From: DASRLE01 sp964558455
Lineage (GTDB): Bacteria > Verrucomicrobiota > Verrucomicrobiia > Limisphaerales > Palsa-1400
Assembly: GCA_964558455.1 (NCBI GenBank)
Contig: CAZLEE010000037.1
Span: 1 to 28,153 of the forward strand
DNA: 28,153 nt
Direction of reading: 5' to 3'
Part shown: positions 16,746 to 24,746 of the stretch, one piece after another
Position numbering within the stretch: position 1 is the first letter of the stretch
Layout of the letters: the number at the start of each line of letters is the position of its first letter
Notes under the pieces: generated by a model
What the model saw: the letters and a program-made list of their open reading frames with translations, nothing else
What the model was told of the DNA's origin: nothing
Databases searched by the model: none
Made by a program: the position numbers and the translations under genes

Positions 16746-17229
16746 ACATTTTTCCTTTCAAACAAAGCCGCAACTTATTCAGCCCGTAGCGGTATCGTCC
16801 GGCGGCGGTATGGGGGGAAATGTCAAACAGGCGTCCGATGGCATCAAAAGTCATGCCATGCCAGATTTTCAAAACAATGACCTCACGCTGTTCGGACGGC
16901 AGCCCGGCCAGGCAGCGCATCGCCTCCCTTTCCGCCTCCGACGTATCCGTCCGCCTCTCGAACCACCGCGCCGACTCCAGTTCACGGGTCAGGCGACGCC
17001 ACAGGCTGCGATGATAATTAAGCGCCCGGTTGCGGAAGGCGCGCAGGCAGTAATGTTCCGGCTCATCCGGCCGGTAATCCAATTGCAACAGGGCCACAAA
17101 AGTTTCCTGAAGGACATCTTCCGCCTCGTTGTGGCTCAATCCCAGAGCGCGACCATAAAGGATCAGGCCCGGCGCTTTTTGTTCATAAAGCGACTGACAC
17201 CATCCGCTGTTAAAATTTGTTCCGTTCAC
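16681..17229 (-). CDS. ECF-type RNA polymerase sigma factor
   Basis: 182 aa from GTG 17229. Region 2 covers about residues 10-80 (ALGLSHNEAEDVLQETFVAL for -10 recognition and core binding, then RAFRNRALNYHR). Region 4 covers about 105-160 (LAGLPSEQREVIVLKIW, MTFDAIGRLFDISPHTAAGR), a helix-turn-helix for the -35 element. There is no region 1 or 3, as is normal for ECF factors. The last 65 bases overlap the downstream putative anti-sigma gene, which likely controls it. It is divergent from the metallopeptidase gene, and the 93-base gap may hold an autoregulated promoter. Confidence 0.9.
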   Translation of the reverse strand: MNGTNFNSGWCQSLYEQKAPGLILYGRALGLSHNEAEDVLQETFVALLQLDYRPDEPEHYCLRAFRNRALNYHRSLWRRLTRELESARWFERRTDTSEAEREAMRCLAGLPSEQREVIVLKIWHGMTFDAIGRLFDISPHTAAGRYRYGLNKLRLCLKGKMYARDESFGETFAVMDAASPLG

Positions 17230-17322
17230 GCGTCTGCCTACACCTGAATAGACCGCGTTTGACCCGGATTTGTATAAACTTTCTTATTTTTACGGCTTTC
17301 TTTAGGGGCTTCTGGAAGTAGA

Positions 17323-18096
17323 ATGGGGACAATCATTGTGAACGTCATCCGCAAACTCAGAAGCTTTTTCCGAATGGGGACACCCCAGCCGCCGGAGGCG
17401 GGAACGGACTTTATCGAGATACATTCCCATTCGATGCCGATCCTCTACCGGCATCATGCCCGGGCCAGAAAGTACGTATTGCGTTTGTATGCCAACAAAA
17501 CCGTGGTTGTCACCGTGCCGCGGGCGGGCAGCACGAGCTTCGCCCGGAAGTTTGTGGAGAGCCGCAAGAGCTGGCTGGAAAAGCAGTGGCTTATTTTGGA
17601 GACGCGGAACGTTCCGGCACAACTGCTGCGCCCCGGCATGAAAATTCTGTTTCGCGGCCAGCCGGTAGTCCTGTCGGTCCAACCGAGCGGAACGGACTGG
17701 CAGTTGCAATTTGGCGGAGAAACGGCGCCGCTGGCCAGGATGGATGGAAATCTGCGCCCGGCGCTGGAAGGGCATTTGCGAAAGCTGGCCAAAACCGAAC
17801 TGGTTCCGCGCGCCTTGGAACTGGCGGGGACGCATCAGCTTGGAATCAAGCGGGTCGCCATCCGCAACCAAAGGAGCCGGTGGGGATCGTGTTCCCATAG
17901 CGGCACGATTTCACTGAATTGGCGGCTGATTCAATTGCCGTCCGAGGTGCGGGATTACATCATCCTGCATGAGTTGATGCATCTGCGCCAACTGAACCAC
18001 TCGCCCCGGTTTTGGGCGGAAGTGGAAAAAGCCTGCCCGGCCTATCGCATGGCCGAGAACTGGCTGAAACAAAATTCCAGCCAGGTGGGATTTTAA
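17323..18096 (+). CDS. YgjP/UTP-pyrophosphatase-like zinc metallopeptidase (DUF45, SprT-like)
   Basis: 257 aa. The zinc site HELMH is at residues 216-220 with the third ligand His226 in NHSPRFW, and the family mark RSRWGSCSHSGTISLNW precedes it at 184-200. The N-terminal half carries the usual strand pattern (YVLRLYANKTVVVTVPRAGS). This is the YgjP/M48-like DUF45 family. The substrate is not known; soluble, no signal peptide. ATG 17323 is preferred because GGAAG lies at 17314-17318; in-frame alternatives are GTG 17338 and ATG 17374. It ends 6 bases before the second ECF sigma gene. Confidence 0.9.
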   Translation: MGTIIVNVIRKLRSFFRMGTPQPPEAGTDFIEIHSHSMPILYRHHARARKYVLRLYANKTVVVTVPRAGSTSFARKFVESRKSWLEKQWLILETRNVPAQLLRPGMKILFRGQPVVLSVQPSGTDWQLQFGGETAPLARMDGNLRPALEGHLRKLAKTELVPRALELAGTHQLGIKRVAIRNQRSRWGSCSHSGTISLNWRLIQLPSEVRDYIILHELMHLRQLNHSPRFWAEVEKACPAYRMAENWLKQNSSQVGF

Positions 18097-18102
18097 TTTC
18101 CC

Positions 18103-18846
18103 ATGACCTCCGGCACACCCCAGGCCGAATCCTCTTCGCGGGGACAGTTCGAGCCGACGCGATGGTCAGTCGTGCTTTCGGCCCGGGCCAATAATTCGCC
18201 GGAATCAGACAACGCGCTCGAAACCCTTTGCCGCAATTACTGGCGGCCCCTTTATGCTTATAGCCGGCGCCAGGGTTTGAGCGCGCACGATGCGCAGGAT
18301 ATGACCCAGGCATTTTTCGCGCAATTGCTGGAAAAAAATTACCTGGCCGATGTTGTGCCGGACAAAGGGAAATTCCGCTCCTTCCTTCTCGCCGCGCTCA
18401 AACATTTCATGGCCAATGAGTGGCATAAAGTCCGCGCCCAAAAGCGGGGCGGCGGCAGAACCATTATTTCCTTGGATTACGATTTGGAGGAAAATTGTCC
18501 GCAATGGGCATCGGGCGAAATGAGTCCCGACGCTCTTTTTGACCGGCATTGGGCTTTGACGCTTCTGGACCGCACCCTGGTCCGCCTGGGCGGAGAATAC
18601 AAGAACGAGGGAAAGGCGAATGTGTTCGAGCAATTGAAAAGCACGCTGACCGGCGGCGGCGAATCGGCGCCTTACGCGGACATCGCCCGGCGCTTGCAGT
18701 CAAGCGAAGGGGCGGTGAAGGTCGCGGCGCACCGGCTGCGGCGGCGCTACCGGGATTTGCTGCGCGCGGAAATTGCGGACACGGTGGACAGCCATGAAAA
18801 AGTCGAATCGGAACTAAGCCATTTGTTCGCGGCCTTGGGCGGCTGA
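18103..18846 (+). CDS. PVC-type ECF sigma factor linked to a Ser/Thr kinase
   Basis: 247-aa ECF sigma factor of the long type common in Planctomycetes and Verrucomicrobia. The N-terminus has FEPTRWSVVLSARA, followed by region 2 with LCRNYWRPLYAYSRRQGLS and HDAQDMTQAFFAQLLEKNYL, a linker FLLAALKHFMANEWHKVRAQ, and region 4 with ARRLQSSEGAVKVAAHRLRRRYRDLL as the DNA-reading helix-turn-helix. The C-terminal helix (ADTVDSHEKVESELSHLFAAL) is a usual extension. The Ser/Thr kinase gene begins 82 bases after it, the common sigma-kinase pairing; phosphorylation may set sigma activity. It follows the metallopeptidase gene by 6 bases. Confidence 0.88.
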   Translation: MTSGTPQAESSSRGQFEPTRWSVVLSARANNSPESDNALETLCRNYWRPLYAYSRRQGLSAHDAQDMTQAFFAQLLEKNYLADVVPDKGKFRSFLLAALKHFMANEWHKVRAQKRGGGRTIISLDYDLEENCPQWASGEMSPDALFDRHWALTLLDRTLVRLGGEYKNEGKANVFEQLKSTLTGGGESAPYADIARRLQSSEGAVKVAAHRLRRRYRDLLRAEIADTVDSHEKVESELSHLFAALGG

Positions 18847-18857
18847 AAAGAATTGCC

Positions 18858-18889
18858 GTAACCTTGGGCCGGATTTCCTTCTGTATAGG
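18858..18889 (+). promoter_or_regulatory. Candidate ECF-type promoter before the kinase gene
   Basis: GTAACCTT at 18858-18865 looks like the AAC-containing -35 element of ECF sigma promoters, and GTATAGG at 18883-18889 lies 17 bases on as a -10. It sits in the 82-base gap between the sigma and kinase genes, where the sigma factor could activate its own partner. This is pattern matching by eye. Confidence 0.35.
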
Positions 18890-18928
18890 ATGAAGGGCGG
18901 CTCTGGCTGCCGGCAAAAATAAAATATT

Positions 18929-20035
18929 ATGCAAATAAATCCGGTTTTGGCGATTTTGGGATTGGGCCGCGAAGCATTGACAGCCTTTTTACCACTTCTT
19001 TTTGTCCTGCTAATGATAATTGTGCCGTTGGCAATCGTGACCTTCTTCGTCATGATTATAATTTGGTGGGCAAAGCGCAAACCAGCTACCAAAAACCCGC
19101 CTTCTGTTGCCAAGAAACTATGTTCCAACTGCGGCGGGGAGCTGGCGGCGGACGCCCCCCAAGGCATGTGTCCGAAATGCCTGATGAAAGCCGGTTTTGA
19201 AAGCCGCAGCAATGAACCGCCGCGCAATTCATTCAGCCCATCCCGGGAAGAAATTGCCAAGGCATTTCCGCAGCTTGAAATCATCGGCATCATCGGGCGC
19301 GGCGGCATGGGCACGGTTTACAAGGCGCGCCAGCCGCAGCTCGACCGGTTGGTGGCCCTGAAAATCCTCTCGGCGGACTTGAGCCGCGAACCCGCCTTCG
19401 CCGAAAGATTTTCGCGCGAAGCCAAAGCCCTGGCCCGGCTCAATCATCCGAACATCGTCACGGTTTATGATTTTGGCAAAAGCGGCGACTTCTACTTTTT
19501 AATGATGGAACTGGTGGACGGCCTGAGTCTTTGGCAAATGGAACAGGCCAAAAAGCCGCTGGCCCCGGAACAGGCTTTGGCCATCGTCCCGAAAATCTGC
19601 GAAGCCCTGCAATACGCGCACGACCAGGGCATCGTGCATCGCGACATCAAGCCGGCCAACATCCTTATTGACAAGGAAGGGCGGGTGAAAATCGCCGATT
19701 TCGGGCTGGCCATCCTTCTGAAGGATGCGCCCGGTCTGGGTTTGACCCAGGCGCAATCCGCCATGGGCACGCCCCATTACATGGCGCCTGAACAATGGGA
19801 AAAACCCCTCTCGGTCGATCATCGCGCGGACATTTTCTCCCTCGGCGTTGTGTTTTATGAAATGCTGACGGGCGAATTGCCCCTGGGCCGGTTCCCCCCC
19901 CCTTCGCGCAAGGTGCAGGTGGATGTGCGGCTGGATGAAGTCGTCCTGCGCGCGCTGGAAAAGGAACCGGACTTGCGCTACCAGCAAGCCAGTCAAGTGC
20001 AACTCGCGGTTGAAACAATCACCCGCCCCGCCTGA
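18929..20035 (+). CDS. Serine/threonine protein kinase with N-terminal membrane anchor and zinc ribbon
   Basis: 368 aa. Residues 15-47 form one long or two tight hydrophobic segments, then a zinc ribbon with Cys65, Cys68, Cys81 and Cys84 (LCSNCGG ... MCPKCL). The kinase domain spans about 117-366: glycine loop GRGGMGTVYKA (123-133), Lys145, HRDIKPANIL with catalytic Asp239, DFGLA (257-261) and MAPEQW (285-290), so all catalytic residues are present and activity is expected. The protein ends directly after the kinase domain, with no C-terminal sensor. PVC kinases more often have the ribbon first and the membrane segment after the kinase. It converges on the SDR gene with a 3-base gap. Confidence 0.93.
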   Translation: MQINPVLAILGLGREALTAFLPLLFVLLMIIVPLAIVTFFVMIIIWWAKRKPATKNPPSVAKKLCSNCGGELAADAPQGMCPKCLMKAGFESRSNEPPRNSFSPSREEIAKAFPQLEIIGIIGRGGMGTVYKARQPQLDRLVALKILSADLSREPAFAERFSREAKALARLNHPNIVTVYDFGKSGDFYFLMMELVDGLSLWQMEQAKKPLAPEQALAIVPKICEALQYAHDQGIVHRDIKPANILIDKEGRVKIADFGLAILLKDAPGLGLTQAQSAMGTPHYMAPEQWEKPLSVDHRADIFSLGVVFYEMLTGELPLGRFPPPSRKVQVDVRLDEVVLRALEKEPDLRYQQASQVQLAVETITRPA

Positions 20036-20038
20036 CGG

Positions 20039-20833
20039 CTACAAAATGGAGCGCACCACGCCGCCGTCGGCGCGGAGAGCGGCGCCGTTGGTTGCGGAGG
20101 AAAGAGGGCTGGCCACGAACGCAACCATCGCCGCCACTTCGTCCGTGGTGGCAAACCGTTGCAAGAGCGAGCTGGGCCGGACGTTATGGAAAAATTCCTT
20201 TTCCACCGCCGCCGGAGTTTTCTTTCCTTCCCTGGCCATGCCGGCAATGAACCCTTCCACGCCCTCGGACCTTGTCGGGCCGGCCAAGACGGAATTGACC
20301 GTCACGCCGGTGCCGGCCGTGGTTTCGGCCATTCCGCGGGCCAGGGCGATCTACATGGTTTTGGTCACACCGTAGTGAATCATTTCCGCCGGAATATTCA
20401 CGGCCGACTCGCTCGAAATGAAAATGATGCGCCCCCAATTTTTGGCCTTCATGCGCGGAAGGTAATGCCGCGACAACCGCATCCCGCTGAAAAAATTGGT
20501 TTCAATCATCGCCGTCCAGTCGGCATCGCTGATATTTTCAAAAGGCTTGGGAGCATAAACGCCGAGATTGTTGACCAGGACATCCACGTCGGGGAAACGT
20601 TTGATCGCATCGGCCGCGCCCCGGGCAGTGGCGAGATCGGCCGCCAGCGGTTCCAACGCGGCGGTGGGGAACGCTCCGCGAATCGCGGCCATGGCTTCCC
20701 TTACCCGTTTGTCGGAGCGGCCATTGACAATCACGCGCGCGCCTTCGCGAGCCAGGGCGCGGGCGATGGCCAACCCGATACCCGCGGTGGAACCAGAAAC
20801 AAGCGCCAGTTTATTTTCGAGTTTAAGATTCAT
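20039..20833 (-). pseudogene. SDR-family oxidoreductase interrupted by an in-frame amber codon
   Basis: A 264-codon short-chain dehydrogenase frame, intact except for TAG at 20353-20351 (codon 161). The first part has the NAD(P)-binding GSTAGIGLAIA, VLVNNLGVY and the catalytic Ser...YGVTK segment (Tyr-x-x-x-Lys). The stop comes three codons after this Lys. The second part continues in the same frame with IALARGMAETTAGTG and VNSVLAGPTRSEGVE, and ends in ALRADGGVVRSIL, the normal SDR C-terminus. Family members read Gln here, so CAG to TAG by one C-to-T change explains the break. Since thrH, gpsA, eno and the ntrC-type gene end in TAG, the codon is a stop in this organism. A recent nonsense mutation or a base-call error are the options. 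It is the last gene of the minus-strand run after trmL. Confidence 0.88.
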
Positions 20834-20883
20834 AAACCTCGTTCCAACCTAGAACGGTTGCGCCCTCCTGTCGAGGGGGGCGT

Positions 20884-21351
20884 TTACAAAATCTCCCCGG
20901 GAAAGCCCTGCTGGCGGAGGGCCTCGTAGAGGACGAGCGCGACGCAATTGGATAAATTGAGCGAACGGACGCCGGGGTGAAACATAGGGATGCGCAGCCA
21001 GCGGTCCCGGTAGCGCTCAATGAGCGATTTGGGCAGGCCGGCAGTTTCGCGTCCAAAAACCAGATAATCATCGGGCCGGTAATCGGCTTCGGCGTAATGG
21101 CGGGTTCCGCGGGATTCGACCAGCCAGAGCCGCGCGTCAGGCGGGAGCTGCTGTTGAAAGGCGGCCCAGCCCGGCCAGCGATGCCAGGTCAGATGCTCCC
21201 AATAATCCAAGCCGGCCCGCTTGAGCCGCTTATCGTCCAGCTCGAATCCGAACGGCTCGATCAAATGCAAGGTGGAACGGGTCGCCGCGCACAGCCGGGC
21301 GATGTTGCCCGTGTTCGGCGGAATTTCCGGCTCAAGCAAAACGACATTCAT
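20884..21351 (-). CDS. trmL: tRNA (cytidine(34)-2'-O)-methyltransferase
   Basis: 155-aa SPOUT-class enzyme that 2'-O-methylates the wobble nucleotide of tRNA-Leu isoacceptors, using S-adenosylmethionine. Motifs: NTGNIARLCAAT at residues 13-24, LVFGRETAGLP near 97-107, and the trefoil-knot signature RIPMFHPGVRSLNLSNCVAL. The size matches TrmL, which is a minimal SPOUT protein without extra domains. It begins 3 bases after the truA stop, so it is translated from the same message; both genes modify tRNA. SpoU-family relatives with other targets are possible, but the short length argues for TrmL. Confidence 0.93.
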   Translation of the reverse strand: MNVVLLEPEIPPNTGNIARLCAATRSTLHLIEPFGFELDDKRLKRAGLDYWEHLTWHRWPGWAAFQQQLPPDARLWLVESRGTRHYAEADYRPDDYLVFGRETAGLPKSLIERYRDRWLRIPMFHPGVRSLNLSNCVALVLYEALRQQGFPGEIL

Positions 21352-21354
21352 GTG

Positions 21355-22098
21355 TCAATAAAACACTTTCCACAAGACCAGCCCGTGAGCCGGAGCGGTC
21401 ATGCCGGCCGCCCGGCGATCCTTGCGTTTCAAGATGGCGCTGATCGCCTCTGGGGCGATCTTCCCCTGCCCGGCCTGGGCAAGAGTGCCGACAATGCCCC
21501 TGCACATTTTGTAAAGAAAACCATCGCCTTCGATGATGAAAGTCAGAAGCGGCCCGCTACGCTTGATATCGCACCGGCGCAAGGTGCGGACGGTGGATTT
21601 CATTTCATAATTGCGGGTGGCGGCGAGGGATTTGAAATCATGTTTGCCGACGAACAATTTGGCGGCGGCGCGCATGGCGGGCAAATTCAGCGGACGCGCC
21701 ACATGCCAGGCTTGATGGCGCAGGAGCGGGTTGAGGGCGGGACCGTTCCAGACCAGATAGCGGTATTGCTTGCCCTTGGCGTCAAATCGGGCGTCGAAAT
21801 CGGGCGGGCAGCGGCGCACGGACATGACGCGGATGTCGGCGGGAAGATGGGCGTTGAAAGCGAGGGCCATTTTGAGAACCGTCATCTTGACGGGAGCGCC
21901 GGGAATTTCCACCTGGGCAACCATGCCAAGAGCATGAACCCCGGCGTCGGTGCGGCTGGAACTGTGCAGGCGGGAGGCGCCGGGGAATATTTTGGCGATG
22001 GCCTCCTCGACCCGCTGCTGGACGCCAATACCGGTGGCCTGGACCTGCCAGCCAGCGTAGCTGGCGCCGTCGTAAGCGATGATCAGCTTGAATTTCAC
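21355..22098 (-). CDS. truA: tRNA pseudouridine(38-40) synthase
   Basis: 247 aa, normal length. Isomerises uridine to pseudouridine at positions 38, 39 and 40 of the anticodon stem-loop. The catalytic Asp51 lies in SSSRTDAGVHALG (residues 46-58). Other marks are AYDGASYAGWQVQ near the N-terminus, FNAHLPADIRV, ARFDAKGKQYRY, and FLYKMCRGIVGTL near the C-terminus. The start overlaps the end of ruvX by 4 bases (22095-22098), and trmL follows after 3. Confidence 0.97.
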   Translation of the reverse strand: MKFKLIIAYDGASYAGWQVQATGIGVQQRVEEAIAKIFPGASRLHSSSRTDAGVHALGMVAQVEIPGAPVKMTVLKMALAFNAHLPADIRVMSVRRCPPDFDARFDAKGKQYRYLVWNGPALNPLLRHQAWHVARPLNLPAMRAAAKLFVGKHDFKSLAATRNYEMKSTVRTLRRCDIKRSGPLLTFIIEGDGFLYKMCRGIVGTLAQAGQGKIAPEAISAILKRKDRRAAGMTAPAHGLVLWKVFY

Positions 22099-22508
22099 AG
22101 GCTGCGGCTGTCAAGATAACTTTGGAGGAGAAGAGCGGCGGCGGTCTGGTCCACGCGCTGGCGGCGTTTGTCGCGGCGCAGGCCGGCTTCGATCAGGCAG
22201 CGGTTGGCCTGGACGGAAGTCAGGCGTTCATCCCAGGTTTTCACAGGGACGGTAAACACCGTTTTCAGGGCGGCCACAAATTCCCGCGCTTTTTCGGCGG
22301 CGGGGCCGTAAGTGCCATTCATGTTGCGGGGCAGGCCGACCAGGATTTCGCCGACTTCCTTTTTGTCAATAATATCCTTGAGCAGGACCATGAAATCGGC
22401 CAGCGGTTCGGCGGGCAGATATTGGAGCGGCAGGGCGATCATGCCCAGTTCGTCACTGATGGCAACGCCGATGCGTTTGCTGCCGTGGTCAAGAGCGAGG
22501 ATGCGCAT
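22095..22508 (-). CDS. ruvX: Holliday junction resolvase-like RuvX/YqgF, rRNA processing nuclease
   Basis: 137-aa RNase H-fold protein. The family is annotated as a putative Holliday junction resolvase; in E. coli YqgF acts in 16S rRNA 5' end maturation. Evidence: the N-terminal ALDHGSKRIGVAISDE, with the first acidic residue of the active site at Asp7, LVGLPRNMNGTYGP in the centre, WDERLTSVQANR, and RVDQTAAALLLQSYLDSR at the end with the last acidic residue. Start ATG 22508 is 8 bases downstream of the hemL stop and the 3' end overlaps truA by 4 bases, so the three form one transcript with hemL. Confidence 0.95.
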   Translation of the reverse strand: MRILALDHGSKRIGVAISDELGMIALPLQYLPAEPLADFMVLLKDIIDKKEVGEILVGLPRNMNGTYGPAAEKAREFVAALKTVFTVPVKTWDERLTSVQANRCLIEAGLRRDKRRQRVDQTAAALLLQSYLDSRSL

Positions 22509-22516
22509 AAAAAGCC

Positions 22517-23803
22517 TTATAGTGTTTTCAGAACCCTGGCGGCGGCGGCCACCGTTTTGTCGATGTCGGCAGGAGCATGGGCGGTGGAGAGGAAGCCGGC
22601 CTCGAATTGCGATGGCGCGATGTAAATGCCCTCGCGCAACATGCCGTGGAAATATCCGGCAAAGCGGGCGCGGTCGCTCTTCATGGCGTCGGCCAGGTTA
22701 TGCACCGGCTGGCTGGTGAAGTAAGCGCAGAACATGGAACCGATGCGGTTGAATTGAACGGGGACATGGGCCGCCTGGGCGGCGTTTTTCAAACCTTTTT
22801 CCAGGGCCGCGCCGGAATTTTCGAGTTTGGCGTAGGCGTTGGTGGAAGACAGCTCGCGGAGGGCGGCCAGACCGGCGGCCATGGCGAGCGGATTGCCACT
22901 AAGCGTGCCGGCCTGATAAACCGGTCCCAACGGAGCGATGAGATCCATGATTTCAGCCCGACCGCCAAAAGCGCCGACCGGCAGACCTCCGCCGATGATT
23001 TTTCCAAAACAACTCAGGTCCGGACGGATGCCGAATCGGGCCTGCGCCCCGCCCAAGGCCAGACGGAACCCGGTCATGACCTCGTCGAAAATAAGCAAAG
23101 CGCCGTTGGCCGTTGTAATCTCGCGCAGAAATTCGAGGAAGCCGGGTTTGGGAAGGTAAAGCCCGGCATTGCCCGGCACAGGCTCAACAATAATGCCGGC
23201 GACCTGTTGCGGATTGGCGGCAAAAGCGGCGCGCACGGCGTCGGGGTCGTTGAACGGGACGACGATGGTGTGTTCGGTAAAAGATGCCGGCACACCGGCG
23301 CTGTCCGGATGGCCAAAGGTCAGCGCGCCTGAACCAGCCTTGACCAAAAGGGAGTCGGCGTGGCCGTGATAGCAACCGTCGAACTTGATTATTTTATCGC
23401 GCTTGGCGAAACCGCGAGCCAGGCGGATGGCGGACATGCAGGCTTCGGTTCCGGAATTGCACATCCTGACCTTCTCCAGGCCGGGCACCGCCGCGCAAAC
23501 CGTCCGGGCCATTTCGACCTCGAATGGATTTGGGATGCCGAAGCTGGTGCCGTGGTCGGCGGCATTTTTGATCGCCGCAATGATTTTGGGATGGGCATGG
23601 CCCAGAATCGCCGGCCCCCAGGTGCCGACGTAATCAATCAAATCATTGCCATCAACGTCAATGACGTGCGCGCCCCTGGCCTCGCAGACAAAAAACGGCT
23701 GGCCGCCGACGCCCCGAAACGCCCGCACCGGGGAATTGACGCCGCCGGGCATATAACGGAGCGCCTCGGTAAACAGCGCTTCAGACTTGGCATGAGTCAC
23801 CAT
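22517..23803 (-). CDS. hemL: Glutamate-1-semialdehyde 2,1-aminomutase
   Basis: PLP enzyme of the C5 haem pathway, converting glutamate 1-semialdehyde to 5-aminolevulinate; 428 aa, normal length. Key features: FTEALRYMPGGVNSPVRAF at the N-terminus, CNSGTEACMSAIRLARG near 115-131, FDGCYHGHADSLLVKAGSG, FDEVMTGFRLALGGAQ at 239-254, and Lys268 in CFGKIIGGGLPVGAFGG, the Schiff-base lysine, then YQAGTLSGNPLAMAAG. Its presence says that tetrapyrroles are made from glutamyl-tRNA rather than glycine. ATG 23803 lacks a clear Shine-Dalgarno; 101 bases separate it from the NIPSNAP gene. Confidence 0.97.
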   Translation of the reverse strand: MVTHAKSEALFTEALRYMPGGVNSPVRAFRGVGGQPFFVCEARGAHVIDVDGNDLIDYVGTWGPAILGHAHPKIIAAIKNAADHGTSFGIPNPFEVEMARTVCAAVPGLEKVRMCNSGTEACMSAIRLARGFAKRDKIIKFDGCYHGHADSLLVKAGSGALTFGHPDSAGVPASFTEHTIVVPFNDPDAVRAAFAANPQQVAGIIVEPVPGNAGLYLPKPGFLEFLREITTANGALLIFDEVMTGFRLALGGAQARFGIRPDLSCFGKIIGGGLPVGAFGGRAEIMDLIAPLGPVYQAGTLSGNPLAMAAGLAALRELSSTNAYAKLENSGAALEKGLKNAAQAAHVPVQFNRIGSMFCAYFTSQPVHNLADAMKSDRARFAGYFHGMLREGIYIAPSQFEAGFLSTAHAPADIDKTVAAAARVLKTL

Positions 23804-23904
23804 AAGAAATGATTGTGGGCGGAAACGCGCCGAAATCCAGCCGATAGTGCCAAAGGCTGAGGATGTCGCGGCGGCAAAGTTCCGGCCTGCCCAACCGGGG
23901 CCGG

Positions 23905-24708
23905 TCAGATTTGGGAGGCGGGGGTGCGCTTGAGAAAGATGCTGATGACGCGGGAGACGTTGTCTTTATACTGGGGGTCGGTGCTTAGCGTTTTCCAAAC
24001 GGCGGAGCCAGAGAACGCGTCCCAATGTTTTTTATGCTCGGCCCGATCTGCGCCGGACACCATGTAAGTAAGGTTGGGCATTTGGGAACCGACAAGCGTC
24101 TGGGAGAAAAAGACCGGGCACAACCCGGATTCCTGCATCAGGGGCACTTCGCCGCTATTGAACATTTTAACCTTGTTGATGCCTTTCCCTTCGCTGGGAC
24201 TTTGATAGGTGCGGAGTTCAAAAATCCACGGCTTCTTTTCGGCCAACGACGGCGGCACGGCCAGTTTTTTCATGCTGTCGAAAGCCACGTTGAGGGAACA
24301 TTCAATCCGCTCGTAAGCGGGGCTGGATTTGGGCAGGGATAGATATTGGGCGGCGGCGGTCTGGTAAACAGCATCAGCCGCGAGTTGGGCCGGGATGGCG
24401 GCGAACATCTCAAGCGAGTCGCACGGGATGAGGACGTAGATTTTGTTGGTGGGAGAATCCTGCAATTCAGTGAACACGCCCACAGACTGAATGCCCATGC
24501 GGTTATAGGCCGGGACAGCGGCGTCCTGCCAGTAGTCGGTGACGAGTTTTTGCTGCAGTTCCGTTTTGGTGGTGTAAACGCGCAATTCGTAATATTGCGG
24601 GCGCCCGGAATCCGCCGCCGCGACGCGGACAGGAAGGCCGGCCAGCGCGACCGTGCCGGCGATGGCGGCCAGTTTAAGGGCAATGCGAATGAAAGTTTTT
24701 GAGTTCAT
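23905..24708 (-). CDS. Secreted NIPSNAP-family protein with two domain copies
   Basis: 267 aa with a Sec signal peptide: Lys/Arg near the start, hydrophobic core ALKLAAIAGTVALAGLP, and probable cleavage after RVAAA near residue 32. Two tandem NIPSNAP (dimeric alpha/beta barrel) domains follow. The first opens with YYELRVYTTKTELQQ and the second with WIFELRTYQSPSEGKG, and both carry the phrase for a change of source seen in this family (MGIQSVGVF and ESGLCPVFF). Tandem NIPSNAP proteins that are exported are common in Planctomycetes and Verrucomicrobia; their reaction is unknown. It is 38 bases after nadE and upstream of hemL. Confidence 0.9.
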   Translation of the reverse strand: MNSKTFIRIALKLAAIAGTVALAGLPVRVAAADSGRPQYYELRVYTTKTELQQKLVTDYWQDAAVPAYNRMGIQSVGVFTELQDSPTNKIYVLIPCDSLEMFAAIPAQLAADAVYQTAAAQYLSLPKSSPAYERIECSLNVAFDSMKKLAVPPSLAEKKPWIFELRTYQSPSEGKGINKVKMFNSGEVPLMQESGLCPVFFSQTLVGSQMPNLTYMVSGADRAEHKKHWDAFSGSAVWKTLSTDPQYKDNVSRVISIFLKRTPASQI

Positions 24709-24746
24709 GGGACGATGTGTATTTTAGGTGTGATAACGGTTAATTG

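Noticed and set aside
20351..20353. TAG read as an amino acid in the SDR gene
   Set aside because: thrH, gpsA, eno and the ntrC-type gene all terminate at TAG with family-typical C-termini, so a genome-wide recoding is not credible.
20860..20883. Intrinsic terminator after trmL
   Set aside because: A CCCTC/GAGGG stem is present, but it has only five pairs and no U-run follows on the minus strand.
20977..22119. Plus-strand open frame of 380 codons across trmL and truA
   Set aside because: Runs opposite two well-identified genes and joins their antisense in one frame; no protein-like features.
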